A stretch of 39,146 nt of DNA from Ottowia flava (lineage in GTDB: Bacteria; Pseudomonadota; Gammaproteobacteria; Burkholderiales; Burkholderiaceae_C): contig NZ_VRUA01000026.1 of the NCBI RefSeq assembly GCF_008017535.1, positions 1-39,146 of the forward strand, written 5' to 3'. This document shows, piece by piece, positions 33,471-39,146 of the stretch; the first letter of the stretch is position 1; each line of letters begins with the position of its first letter. The translations under genes were made by a program, and so were the position numbers. Under the pieces are notes generated by a model. That model made no database searches, was not told the DNA's origin, and saw nothing but the letters and a program-made list of their open reading frames with translations.

Positions 33471-34520
33471 TCAGGCCTGGAAGCGCTGCTTGGCCTTGCG
33501 GGCGAATTCGTTGGTGTACACCGCTTCAGCCGACACCCGCACCGGCGGCGTGAGGGCGCCGTAGCGCTCCACCAGCCGAACGGCGGTCTGCACGCCCAAT
33601 TCGGTCAGCACGCCATCGGGCGACAGCGCCTCGCGCGACTTCTCGAAAGCACCGAGGAACACCGCGCGGTCGCCATGCATCGACACTTCGGGCATGGCGC
33701 GCACGATGTCGCTCGGCCCCGCGGTTTGCAACCACTTGAGCGCCTTCACCACCGCATTGGTGATGCCCTGCACCGTGCGCGGGTTGCGTTGAAGGAATTC
33801 GGCTGGCGCATAGAGGCTGCCGCCTGGCATTGGCCCCCCAAACAGATCCTGTGTGATGCGCAGCAGGCGCGTGTCGGTCACCACGCGGATGTCGCCGCGC
33901 GCCTCCAACAGGCTGATCAGCGGATCGAAATGCGCGATGGCGGCGATCTCGCCTTCGCGCAGGGCGGCCACCGCGGACAGCGCGCTGTTCAGCGCCACGA
34001 ACTCCACCTCGCCAGGCACCAGGCCGCTGCGCACCAGCACGAGCTTGGCAAACCAGTGCGTGGCGGGCTCCTGCGCTGAAATGCCGACCCGGGCGCCCCG
34101 CAATTGCGAGAGGTGGCGAAAACCCGGCACCGCGCGCGTGCTGACGCCAAACACCAGTTGGGGCGCGCGCCCCAGCAACGCGAAGGCCATGCAATCCACG
34201 CCACGCTGGCGCAGCATGATGGCGCTTTCCACGCCCCCCACCGCCAAGTCGGACGTGCCCTTGGTCAGCGACTGCTGGATCGGGCCGGTGCCACCCAACT
34301 CGTGGAATTCAACCTCCAACCCTTCTGCCGCAAAGTAGCGCAACTGCGCGGCGACGGTCAGCGGCAGTTGGTACAGGGCAGAGCCCTCGTTGACCGCCAT
34401 GCTGACGCGGGGGCGCTCAGGCCGTGCAGCGCCGTTTTGGGCCCGCGCCGTCCCGGCCGCCCAGATCAGGGCGGGCAGCCCTCTCAGCAGGGCACGACGT
34501 GAGGAACTCGGGGCGGGCAT
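33471..34520 (-). CDS. ABC transporter substrate-binding protein, NMT1/SsuA-like
   Basis: A 349-residue periplasmic binding protein of the nitrate/sulfonate/thiamine-precursor group. The N-terminus SSRRALLRGLPALIWAAGTARAQ has twin Arg and an AxA site, so Tat export is possible. LPLTVAAQLRYFAAEGLEVEF, SDLAVGGVESAIMLRQRG and GARVGISAQEPATHWFA are typical of the family. No permease or ATPase gene lies nearby, so it is an orphan or works with components encoded elsewhere. It is convergent with mltD, with 9 bases between the stops. ATG 34520 is the start; TTG 34526 is possible. Confidence 0.88.
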   Translation of the reverse strand: MPAPSSSRRALLRGLPALIWAAGTARAQNGAARPERPRVSMAVNEGSALYQLPLTVAAQLRYFAAEGLEVEFHELGGTGPIQQSLTKGTSDLAVGGVESAIMLRQRGVDCMAFALLGRAPQLVFGVSTRAVPGFRHLSQLRGARVGISAQEPATHWFAKLVLVRSGLVPGEVEFVALNSALSAVAALREGEIAAIAHFDPLISLLEARGDIRVVTDTRLLRITQDLFGGPMPGGSLYAPAEFLQRNPRTVQGITNAVVKALKWLQTAGPSDIVRAMPEVSMHGDRAVFLGAFEKSREALSPDGVLTELGVQTAVRLVERYGALTPPVRVSAEAVYTNEFARKAKQRFQA

Positions 34521-34878
34521 TGTCAACAGGCTTCGGGATCACTTAGAACATGCCCCCCACCAGCATGGAGCACGCATATGCGGGACGTTAGCGAATACTC
34601 CGCCAAGCTGCATCCGGGCGTATCCCAATCGGGTTTGCCTGTACGCCCGATGCCGGCGCTGCCGGCCCGTCACAGCCGCTCGCGCCGGACGAAATCGAAA
34701 GTTCTAACGCATTCGCGGCGCTGGCAGCGACCCAAACCAAGCGTGTGGCACACGCCCGGTTTGTAGGTCGAGCTCATAGATCAAATTGGCGTCTAGCCCT
34801 TGCAGAGCAAGCGCGGATAGCTATGCATTTGATATCAAACCAACGACCGATGTGCTCGGCGTCGCTGCCGGCCGCTGC
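34521..34878. other. Intergenic region between recR and the binding-protein gene
   Basis: No credible gene. It contains a long imperfect hairpin (CATCCGGGCGTA at 34611-34622 with TACGCCCGATG at 34642-34652) in the expected 5' leader of the binding-protein gene, and repeat copy 13. No thiamine-pyrophosphate riboswitch motif is visible. Confidence 0.5.
34774..34840 (-). repeat. Dispersed intergenic repeat, copy 13
   Basis: On the minus strand: GATATCAAATGCATAGCTAT, CCGCGCTTGCTCTGCAAGGG, CTAGACGCCAATTTGATC. All blocks are recognisable. Confidence 0.75.
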
Positions 34879-35469
34879 TCAACGCCGGTCGACCAGCGCG
34901 TGGGCGATGGTGCCCAGGTCGACGTATTCCAGCTCGCTGCCGGCCGGCACGCCGCGCGCCAGGCGGGTCACGGTCAGGCCGCGGTTCTTCAGCGCCTGCG
35001 CGATGACGTGGGCCGTCGTCTCTCCTTCGGCGGTGAAGTTGGTGGCCAGGATGACCTCCTGCACCGTGCCGTCGCTGGCGCGCTCGATCAGCTTGTGCAT
35101 GCCGATGTCGCGCGGCCCCACGCCGTCCAGCGGGCTGAGCTTGCCCATCAGCACAAAGTAGCGCCCCTTGAACGCCCCCGTGCGCTCCAGCGCCGCCTGA
35201 TCGGCCGGCGTTTCCACCACCGCCAGCTTGCTGGCGTCGCGGCGCGGGTCCTGGCAGGTGGCGCACACCTCGCCTTCGGTGAACGTGTGGCACAGCGCGC
35301 AATGGCGCACCTGGCTCACCGCGTCCTGCAGCGACCGCGCCAGCAGTTGCGCGCCCTCGCGGTCGTGCTGCAGCAAATGAAACGCCATGCGCTGCGCCGA
35401 GCGCACGCCCACGCCCGGCAGGCGCCGCAGCGCCTGCACCAGGGTGTCGAGACTGTGGGTGTCACTCAT
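34879..35469 (-). CDS. recR: Recombination mediator protein RecR
   Basis: RecR works with RecO (and RecF) to load RecA on gapped DNA. The 196-residue protein has the N-terminal helix-hairpin-helix ([20 protein letters not shown]), a Cys4 zinc finger (Cys57, Cys60, Cys69, Cys72), and a Toprim domain ([19 protein letters not shown] and [20 protein letters not shown]). The Walker-like [15 protein letters not shown] segment closes the protein. It lies downstream of dnaX and ybaB in the standard bacterial order, but 185 bases with hairpins and a repeat separate it from ybaB. Confidence 0.97.
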   Translation of the reverse strand: MSDTHSLDTLVQALRRLPGVGVRSAQRMAFHLLQHDREGAQLLARSLQDAVSQVRHCALCHTFTEGEVCATCQDPRRDASKLAVVETPADQAALERTGAFKGRYFVLMGKLSPLDGVGPRDIGMHKLIERASDGTVQEVILATNFTAEGETTAHVIAQALKNRGLTVTRLARGVPAGSELEYVDLGTIAHALVDRR

Positions 35470-35487
35470 AGCAAATCAGACAGGCGG

Positions 35488-35534
35488 TAAAAACGCAGTG
35501 AGCCCAACAGCGGTCGTTCGCCCAGCTACGACCT
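35488..35534 (-). repeat. Dispersed intergenic repeat, copy 15 (degenerate)
   Basis: On the minus strand: GTAGCTGGGCGAACGACCGC, then TGTTGGGCTCACTGCGTTTT. The core palindrome is lost; assignment to the family is tentative. Confidence 0.4.
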
Positions 35535-35565
35535 CATCGTGGCGCAACACGTTCCAGCCAACGCC

Positions 35566-35647
35566 GTGCCCGGACCTGCGCCGGGCACTGGCGTTGTCCC
35601 CCTTCCCGAAGAGAGAAGGGGGAAGGCGCGTCAGCGCCTCAGGGGGA
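35566..35647. repeat. Cluster of hairpins between ybaB and recR
   Basis: Three perfect stems follow one another: GTGCCCGG/CCGGGCAC (35566-35588), CCCCCTTC/GAAGGGGG (35598-35622) and AGGCGC/GCGCCT (35624-35639); TCCCCC at 35597 can also pair with GGGGGA at 35642. The set looks like a compact structured repeat or a terminator region for ybaB. No T run follows on either strand. Confidence 0.5.
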
Positions 35648-35654
35648 TGACCTT

Positions 35655-35990
35655 TTAAAACGGGAATTTCATGCCCGGCGGCATGCCCGGCATGCCCGCC
35701 GGCATCAGCTTGCCCATCTTCTCGGCTGAGACTTCCTCGGCCTTGCGCACGGCGGCGTTGAAGGCGGCGGCGACCAGGTCTTCCAGCATGTCCTTGTCGT
35801 CGGTCAGCAGGCTCGGATCGATGGTGACGCGCTTGACGTCGTGCTTGCCCGTCATCAGCACCTTGACCATGCCGGCGCCGGATTCGCCTTCGACTTCCAT
35901 CTGCGCCAGCTCGTCCTGCGCCTTCTTCATGTTGTCCTGCATGGCCTGCGCCTGCTTCATCAGGCCAGCCAGTTGTCCTTTGTTGAACAT
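35655..35990 (-). CDS. ybaB: YbaB/EbfC nucleoid-associated protein
   Basis: A small DNA-binding protein that associates with the nucleoid as a dimer. The 111-residue sequence has the typical start [20 protein letters not shown], the core [30 protein letters not shown] and [14 protein letters not shown]. The C-terminus is Met/Gly/Pro-rich ([13 protein letters not shown]), longer than in E. coli. It sits between dnaX and recR as in most bacteria. Confidence 0.96.
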   Translation of the reverse strand: MFNKGQLAGLMKQAQAMQDNMKKAQDELAQMEVEGESGAGMVKVLMTGKHDVKRVTIDPSLLTDDKDMLEDLVAAAFNAAVRKAEEVSAEKMGKLMPAGMPGMPPGMKFPF

Positions 35991-36136
35991 CGTTTGATTT
36001 CCTTTTCAGATCCATGGACGGCGGCGCGCTGCGCCACCAGTTGTGTTCGAAACCCGTGCGCCGCGCGCCAGAGCGCTGGTCATGGGGGCATCCATTTGAA
36101 CGAGGCAGCCCGCCCAGCTTGGCTCCGGGTGCGCCG

Positions 36137-38410
36137 TCACAGCGGTTTGATGCTGCCAGGGACGATTTTCGCCCCAAACTCGCGCATCATTTCCTGCACG
36201 AAGGGGTCGGCCATCACCAGCGCCTCAGCCGCCTTCATGCGCTGGGCCGCCGCGTAGTGGTTGCGGCGCGATGGGCTGTCGGCCACGCGGCCCAGCTCGA
36301 CGTTCAGACGCACGCCGTGCCCGGCGTCGGCCAGCGCGGCCTGCAGCCGGTCGCGCACGCCGGCTTGGCGCAGGGTTTCGGTTTCCACACGCAGCGTCCA
36401 CTGATCGGCCTGCCGTTCGGCCAGTTGGGCCTGCAGGGCCAGTTCGCGCACCAGGGCCGTCACCTTTTCGCGCGCGATCAGGTCCTGCACCAGCGCATGC
36501 CAGAAGTCGCCCAGCTCGGTGGCGGCGACCGGTTCGGGCTCGGGCCCCGCAGCAGGCTGCGCCTGGGCACGATCGACACTGCCTTCACGCACCTTGACCG
36601 CTATCGAATCGGAAGCTGCCTGCGCAGGTGGTTGTAGGGCTAGCGCCGAATTTTCTTCAAATTCCTGGGGACGCGCATGCGCTGCCCCGCGCACGGGCAG
36701 GGGGCGCAGCGGCGAGCCAGCGGCCGGTGGCAAACCGCTGGGCGGGGCCATCGCCATCGCATCGCGCGGATCGTCGGCGTCGCCCCAATCGTCAGGCCAC
36801 GGCGCGCCCGCGTCGTCCGCGTCAATAGGTGCGAAGGCGGCGTCGCCCATGTCGTCTGCTGGGTTGTCGGCGAGGTCAGTCGCGCCACCCTCCGCGCCCG
36901 CACCGGGCGCGACGTCTGACAGCGTCGCGCCCGGTGCGGGCGTCGCTAACGCTGACGTCGCTGCGGCGGTCTGCGCGGCGAGACTCACCGCAGGTGCTGC
37001 CTCGTGGGTCACGGCGGCCGCCGCAGGCTCGGCGGGCGCATCGGTCATCACCGATTCCGCGTTCACTGCGCGATCCTGCGGCGGCGCCGTGTCCATGGTC
37101 GCCGGCGGCGCTGGGTCCGGGCTCGCCGGTGCCTTCTCCGGCGACGCGAGCTTCGGCTGCGCGACCGGGGGTGGCGCACTGGCCACCGGTGCCGCTGGCT
37201 GCGCGGCAGGTGGGCTGACCGACGCCGCGGCCGCGGGCGAGGTGGCCGCTGGCGCCGCGCCTTCAGCTGATTTCAGAGTTTTTTTTTCCGCCGCGTCCGC
37301 TGGACCGGTACGGGGCTTGAACGGCAACAGCCGCAGCAGCACCATGGTCAAACCAGCGTATTCGTCGGGCGCCAGGCCCAGCTCGGTGCGGCCGTGGATG
37401 CACAGGCTGTACAGCAACTGGGTTTCGTCGGCCGGCATCAACGCGGCCAGGCGCGCGGTTTCCTGCGCGTCGGGGTCGGCGGCATCGACGGCCATGTCGG
37501 GCACCGCCTGCTGCACGGCCATGCGTTGCAGCACGCTGGCCATATCTTCCAGCGTGGTGGCGGCGGACAGGCCGGTGGCCCGCAGCTGGTTGGCCAGCTC
37601 GACTACGGTCTTGCCGTCGGCCTGCGCCAGCGCCTCGATCAGGCGGAACACGACAGTGCGGTCGACCGAGCCGAGCATTTGCCGCACACCGGCTTCCTGC
37701 AACTGGCCCGAGCCGAACGCGATCGCCTGGTCGGTCAGACTGAGCGCGTCGCGCATCGAGCCGCGGGCGGCGCGCGCCAAGAGGCGCAGCGCCTGCGGTT
37801 CGGCCGGCACGTTTTCGGCGGCCAGCACGTGGGTGAGGTGCTCCAGCACCGTCTCGGGCGCCATCGGCCGCAGGTTGAACTGCAGGCAGCGGCTGAGCAC
37901 GGTGACCGGCACCTTCTGCGGGTCGGTCGTGGCCAGCACGAACTTGAGGTATTCGGGCGGCTCTTCCAGCGTCTTCAACATGGCGTTGAAGGCGTGGCCG
38001 GTGAGCATGTGCACCTCGTCGATCATGAAGACCTTGAAGCGGCCCTGCACCGGCTTGTAGACGGCTTGCTCCAGCAATTGCTGCACTTCGTCCACGCCAC
38101 GGTTGCTGGCGGCGTCGAGTTCGGTGTAGTCGACGAAGCGACCGGCATCGATCTCGGTGCAGGCGGCGCACACGCCGCAAGGCTCGGCCGTGATGCCGCC
38201 CTGCCCGTCCGGGCCAGTGCAATTGAGCGATTTGGCCAGGATGCGCGACACCGTGGTTTTGCCCACGCCGCGCGTGCCGGTGAACAGGTAGGCGTGGTGC
38301 AGGCGCTGCTGCGTCAGCGCGTTGGTCAGGGCCTGGACGACGTGCTCCTGACCCACCATCTCCGTGAACTTGCGCGGGCGGTATTTGCGGGCCAGAACCA
38401 AATAAGACAT
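36137..38410 (-). CDS. dnaX: DNA polymerase III subunits tau/gamma, with repeat insertion and A9 slippery run
   Basis: DnaX is the clamp-loader ATPase; full-length tau also binds polymerase and helicase. The 757-residue protein has Walker A GTRGVGKTT (45-53), a Cys4 zinc site (Cys64, Cys78, Cys81, Cys84), Walker B FMIDEVHML and the SRC motif in VLSRCLQF. Domains I-III end near LLRLLPFKP (about residue 365). A Pro/Ala-rich linker follows, then the C-terminal tau part (DFWHALVQDLIAREKV...EFGAKIVPGSIKPL). Codons 375-377 (GAA AAA AAA) contain nine A; a -1 shift adds five codons and stops, giving a 382-residue gamma. The linker contains a copy of the dispersed repeat at about residues 582-604. ybaB and recR lie downstream. 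Confidence 0.97.
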   Translation of the reverse strand: MSYLVLARKYRPRKFTEMVGQEHVVQALTNALTQQRLHHAYLFTGTRGVGKTTVSRILAKSLNCTGPDGQGGITAEPCGVCAACTEIDAGRFVDYTELDAASNRGVDEVQQLLEQAVYKPVQGRFKVFMIDEVHMLTGHAFNAMLKTLEEPPEYLKFVLATTDPQKVPVTVLSRCLQFNLRPMAPETVLEHLTHVLAAENVPAEPQALRLLARAARGSMRDALSLTDQAIAFGSGQLQEAGVRQMLGSVDRTVVFRLIEALAQADGKTVVELANQLRATGLSAATTLEDMASVLQRMAVQQAVPDMAVDAADPDAQETARLAALMPADETQLLYSLCIHGRTELGLAPDEYAGLTMVLLRLLPFKPRTGPADAAEKKTLKSAEGAAPAATSPAAAASVSPPAAQPAAPVASAPPPVAQPKLASPEKAPASPDPAPPATMDTAPPQDRAVNAESVMTDAPAEPAAAAVTHEAAPAVSLAAQTAAATSALATPAPGATLSDVAPGAGAEGGATDLADNPADDMGDAAFAPIDADDAGAPWPDDWGDADDPRDAMAMAPPSGLPPAAGSPLRPLPVRGAAHARPQEFEENSALALQPPAQAASDSIAVKVREGSVDRAQAQPAAGPEPEPVAATELGDFWHALVQDLIAREKVTALVRELALQAQLAERQADQWTLRVETETLRQAGVRDRLQAALADAGHGVRLNVELGRVADSPSRRNHYAAAQRMKAAEALVMADPFVQEMMREFGAKIVPGSIKPL
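36600..36665 (+). repeat. Dispersed repeat, copy 16, inside dnaX
   Basis: GCTATCGAATCGGAAGCTGC, CTGCGCAGGTGGTTGTAGGG, then GCGCCGAATTTTCTTCAAAT. It shares 28 identical bases with copy 4 and 27 with copy 1. It lies antisense to dnaX and is translated in frame within the linker of tau. Confidence 0.9.
37279..37287 (-). other. A9 slippery run in dnaX, probable gamma frameshift site
   Basis: On the coding strand the frame reads GCG GAA AAA AAA ACT CTG. A -1 ribosomal shift on A-AAA-AAA, or one extra A in the mRNA, gives AAC TCT GAA ATC AGC TGA (stop at 37263-37265). Loss of one A gives CTC TGA (stop at 37273-37275). It is the only such A run in this GC-rich gene. Confidence 0.7.
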
Positions 38411-38516
38411 GCTGAGGATTTTACGGTGTGAGACCCGGGGCCTCCGGCTTAGAGCCGCGCCCCTGAAACTGATGCATGTACGCCACGATGTACCCCTTTT
38501 TTATCAAAAGGCCGGT

Positions 38517-38861
38517 ATGCTGCGTCGCAACAGACATTCCCGACTCATCGTAGACATCAACGCCACCGGCAGGCTGTATCAGCCGGCCCATGTGGCGTCT
38601 GACTTGCCCGACATGCTCGAAATCATCGAAGCTTGCGCGCCCATCACCCCCGAAGGCTGCGCGGACGCCGATCCTCAGGCCATGGTGCTGGTAGGCTCGC
38701 TGGATGGCTGCTGCCACCCCCGCGCAGGTCGCCTGAAAGCCCGCCTGGTGGATTGCCAATGCCACGACCAGTTGGCACAGTTGCGCGCCGAAGTCACGCA
38801 CCTGCTCACCCTGAGTTTTGGCCCTGTTGAAGCCCAGCGCCGCCTGCAGGCACTACAATAG
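38517..38861 (+). CDS. Small protein of unknown function
   Basis: A 114-residue frame divergent from dnaX, ending with its TAG at the first bases of the 4.5S RNA gene. It begins MLRRNRHSRLIVDINATGRL and includes LPDMLEIIEACAPITP and GCCHPRAGRLKARLVDCQC; five Cys are present but no known domain was recognised. There is no signal peptide or membrane segment. The frame is open upstream to 38409 (ATG 38472 also possible), and no ribosome-binding site decides the start. Codon bias and position support a real gene, but its function is unknown. Confidence 0.5.
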   Translation: MLRRNRHSRLIVDINATGRLYQPAHVASDLPDMLEIIEACAPITPEGCADADPQAMVLVGSLDGCCHPRAGRLKARLVDCQCHDQLAQLRAEVTHLLTLSFGPVEAQRRLQALQ

Positions 38862-38950
38862 ACCCCGACGGGCCTTCCCGCATGGTGAAGGAGCCAACCG
38901 GGTCAGGTGGGGAACCAAGCAGCCCTAACTTTGGAGTCAGTGCCGGGGTC
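38861..38950 (+). ncRNA. ffs: 4.5S RNA, signal recognition particle RNA
   Basis: The RNA has the conserved Ffh-binding loop: GGGTCAGGTGGGGAACCAAG followed by CAGCCCTA, close to the E. coli GGUCAGG...GGAA...AAGCAGCC. The ends GACCCCG (38861-38867) and CGGGGTC (38944-38950) pair to close a single long hairpin of about 90 bases. TACAAT at 38854-38859 is a likely -10 box, so the exact 5' end may be a few bases later than given. It lies on the far side of the small gene from dnaX, a common arrangement. Confidence 0.93.
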
Positions 38951-38977
38951 AAGGCTCGTCACCCTATTCAGCGGCAA

Positions 38978-39052
38978 CGCTATCTTTTGCATAGCTGCCC
39001 GCGCTGATTGCTCTAGCGCAAACAGCCCAAATCATTCCAAGTCTTGATTTCT
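38978..39052 (+). repeat. Dispersed intergenic repeat, copy 14
   Basis: GCTATCTTTTGCATAGCTGC, CCGCGCTGATTGCTCTAGCG, then AAATCATTCCAAGTCTTGAT. The full block order is kept. It lies between the 4.5S RNA gene and the transposase tail. Confidence 0.75.
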
Positions 39053-39073
39053 GGGGGAGTGACCCCAGACGGA

Positions 39074-39146
39074 CTAGCTGTAGTTTCTCAACACGTTGTT
39101 CCCGTCGAATGCGAGTCGCGTGATGGGAGGCAGGTGTTCGGTGGCT
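39074..39146 (-). mobile_element. 3' end of a transposase gene (IS481-like), second copy, inverted
   Basis: On the minus strand the frame runs from the window edge to TAG at 39074-39076 and encodes the same C-terminus as bases 6-77 (ending NNVLRNYS). Bases 39078-39146 are an exact inverted copy of 5-73. The gene body lies beyond the window. Confidence 0.5.

Noticed and set aside
34521-34878. Thiamine-pyrophosphate riboswitch upstream of the NMT1-like gene
   Set aside because: The conserved CUGAGA and related THI-box segments are not seen on the relevant strand.
38421-38801. A 126-codon minus-strand frame opposite the small gene next to the 4.5S RNA
   Set aside because: The plus-strand frame has better placed start and stop and more coding-like codon bias, though neither has a known homologue that I recognise.

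Overview
The window (about 39 kb, strongly GC-rich, GC-rich third codon positions) looks like chromosomal DNA of a betaproteobacterium of the order Burkholderiales, most likely family Comamonadaceae. This rests on the dnaX-ybaB-recR block next to the SRP RNA gene, a divergent ppa/hppA pair, the gloB-methyltransferase-rnhA block, an IPTL-CTERM protein, and a dispersed intergenic repeat of a kind I associate with this family. No species can be fixed from the sequence. Both ends of the window carry the same 69 bp in inverted orientation, the 3' end of a transposase gene, so the window probably stops where assembly met two copies of an insertion sequence. I saw no tRNA, rRNA, CRISPR array or prophage.

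Layout. 1-2.1 kb: transposase tail, an exported repeat protein with an IPTL-CTERM sorting tail, terminators. 2.2-5.5 kb: soluble pyrophosphatase (ppa) divergent from a K+-independent H+-pumping pyrophosphatase (hppA) that carries a C-terminal OmpA-like domain. 5.8-13.8 kb: a UbiE-like methyltransferase, a lipoprotein hydrolase, a tannase-family esterase, an Mpo1-like protein, an aldehyde dehydrogenase, a hotdog thioesterase, a DUF937 protein and an SDR. 13.8-19.6 kb: a TlpA-like protein, then molybdenum-cofactor genes moaA, mobA and moeA interleaved with a META/DUF4377 lipoprotein and a GNAT. 19.6-24.2 kb: an IclR regulator divergent from an operon of family III CoA-transferase, thiol dioxygenase (3-mercaptopropionate type) and crotonase-fold proteins, with two matching 15-bp operator-like sites between them. 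24.4-29.2 kb: thioredoxin-like protein, CusF-like protein, LysR regulator, MFS transporter and PaaK-like CoA ligase. 29.7-34.5 kb: rnhA, methyltransferase, gloB, mltD-like transglycosylase and an orphan ABC substrate-binding protein. 34.9-38.95 kb: recR, ybaB, dnaX, a small unknown gene and the 4.5S RNA gene.

Main observations. (1) About 16 copies of a 45-75 bp semi-palindromic repeat lie mostly between genes, but two sit in frame inside essential-type genes (moeA and dnaX) and another forms the end of the methyltransferase gene. (2) dnaX has a run of nine A exactly after the conserved ATPase/domain III region, and both other frames stop within six codons, as expected for a programmed tau/gamma switch. 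(3) The IclR/CoA-transferase/thiol-dioxygenase operon resembles the logic of mercaptopropionate (organosulfur acid) catabolism but has a different gene content. (4) HppA has a periplasmic peptidoglycan-binding-type domain fused to it, and its leader can form two mutually exclusive hairpins around the ribosome-binding site. (5) moaA, mobA, gloB and a thioredoxin-like gene have a -10 box so close to ATG that they may be leaderless.
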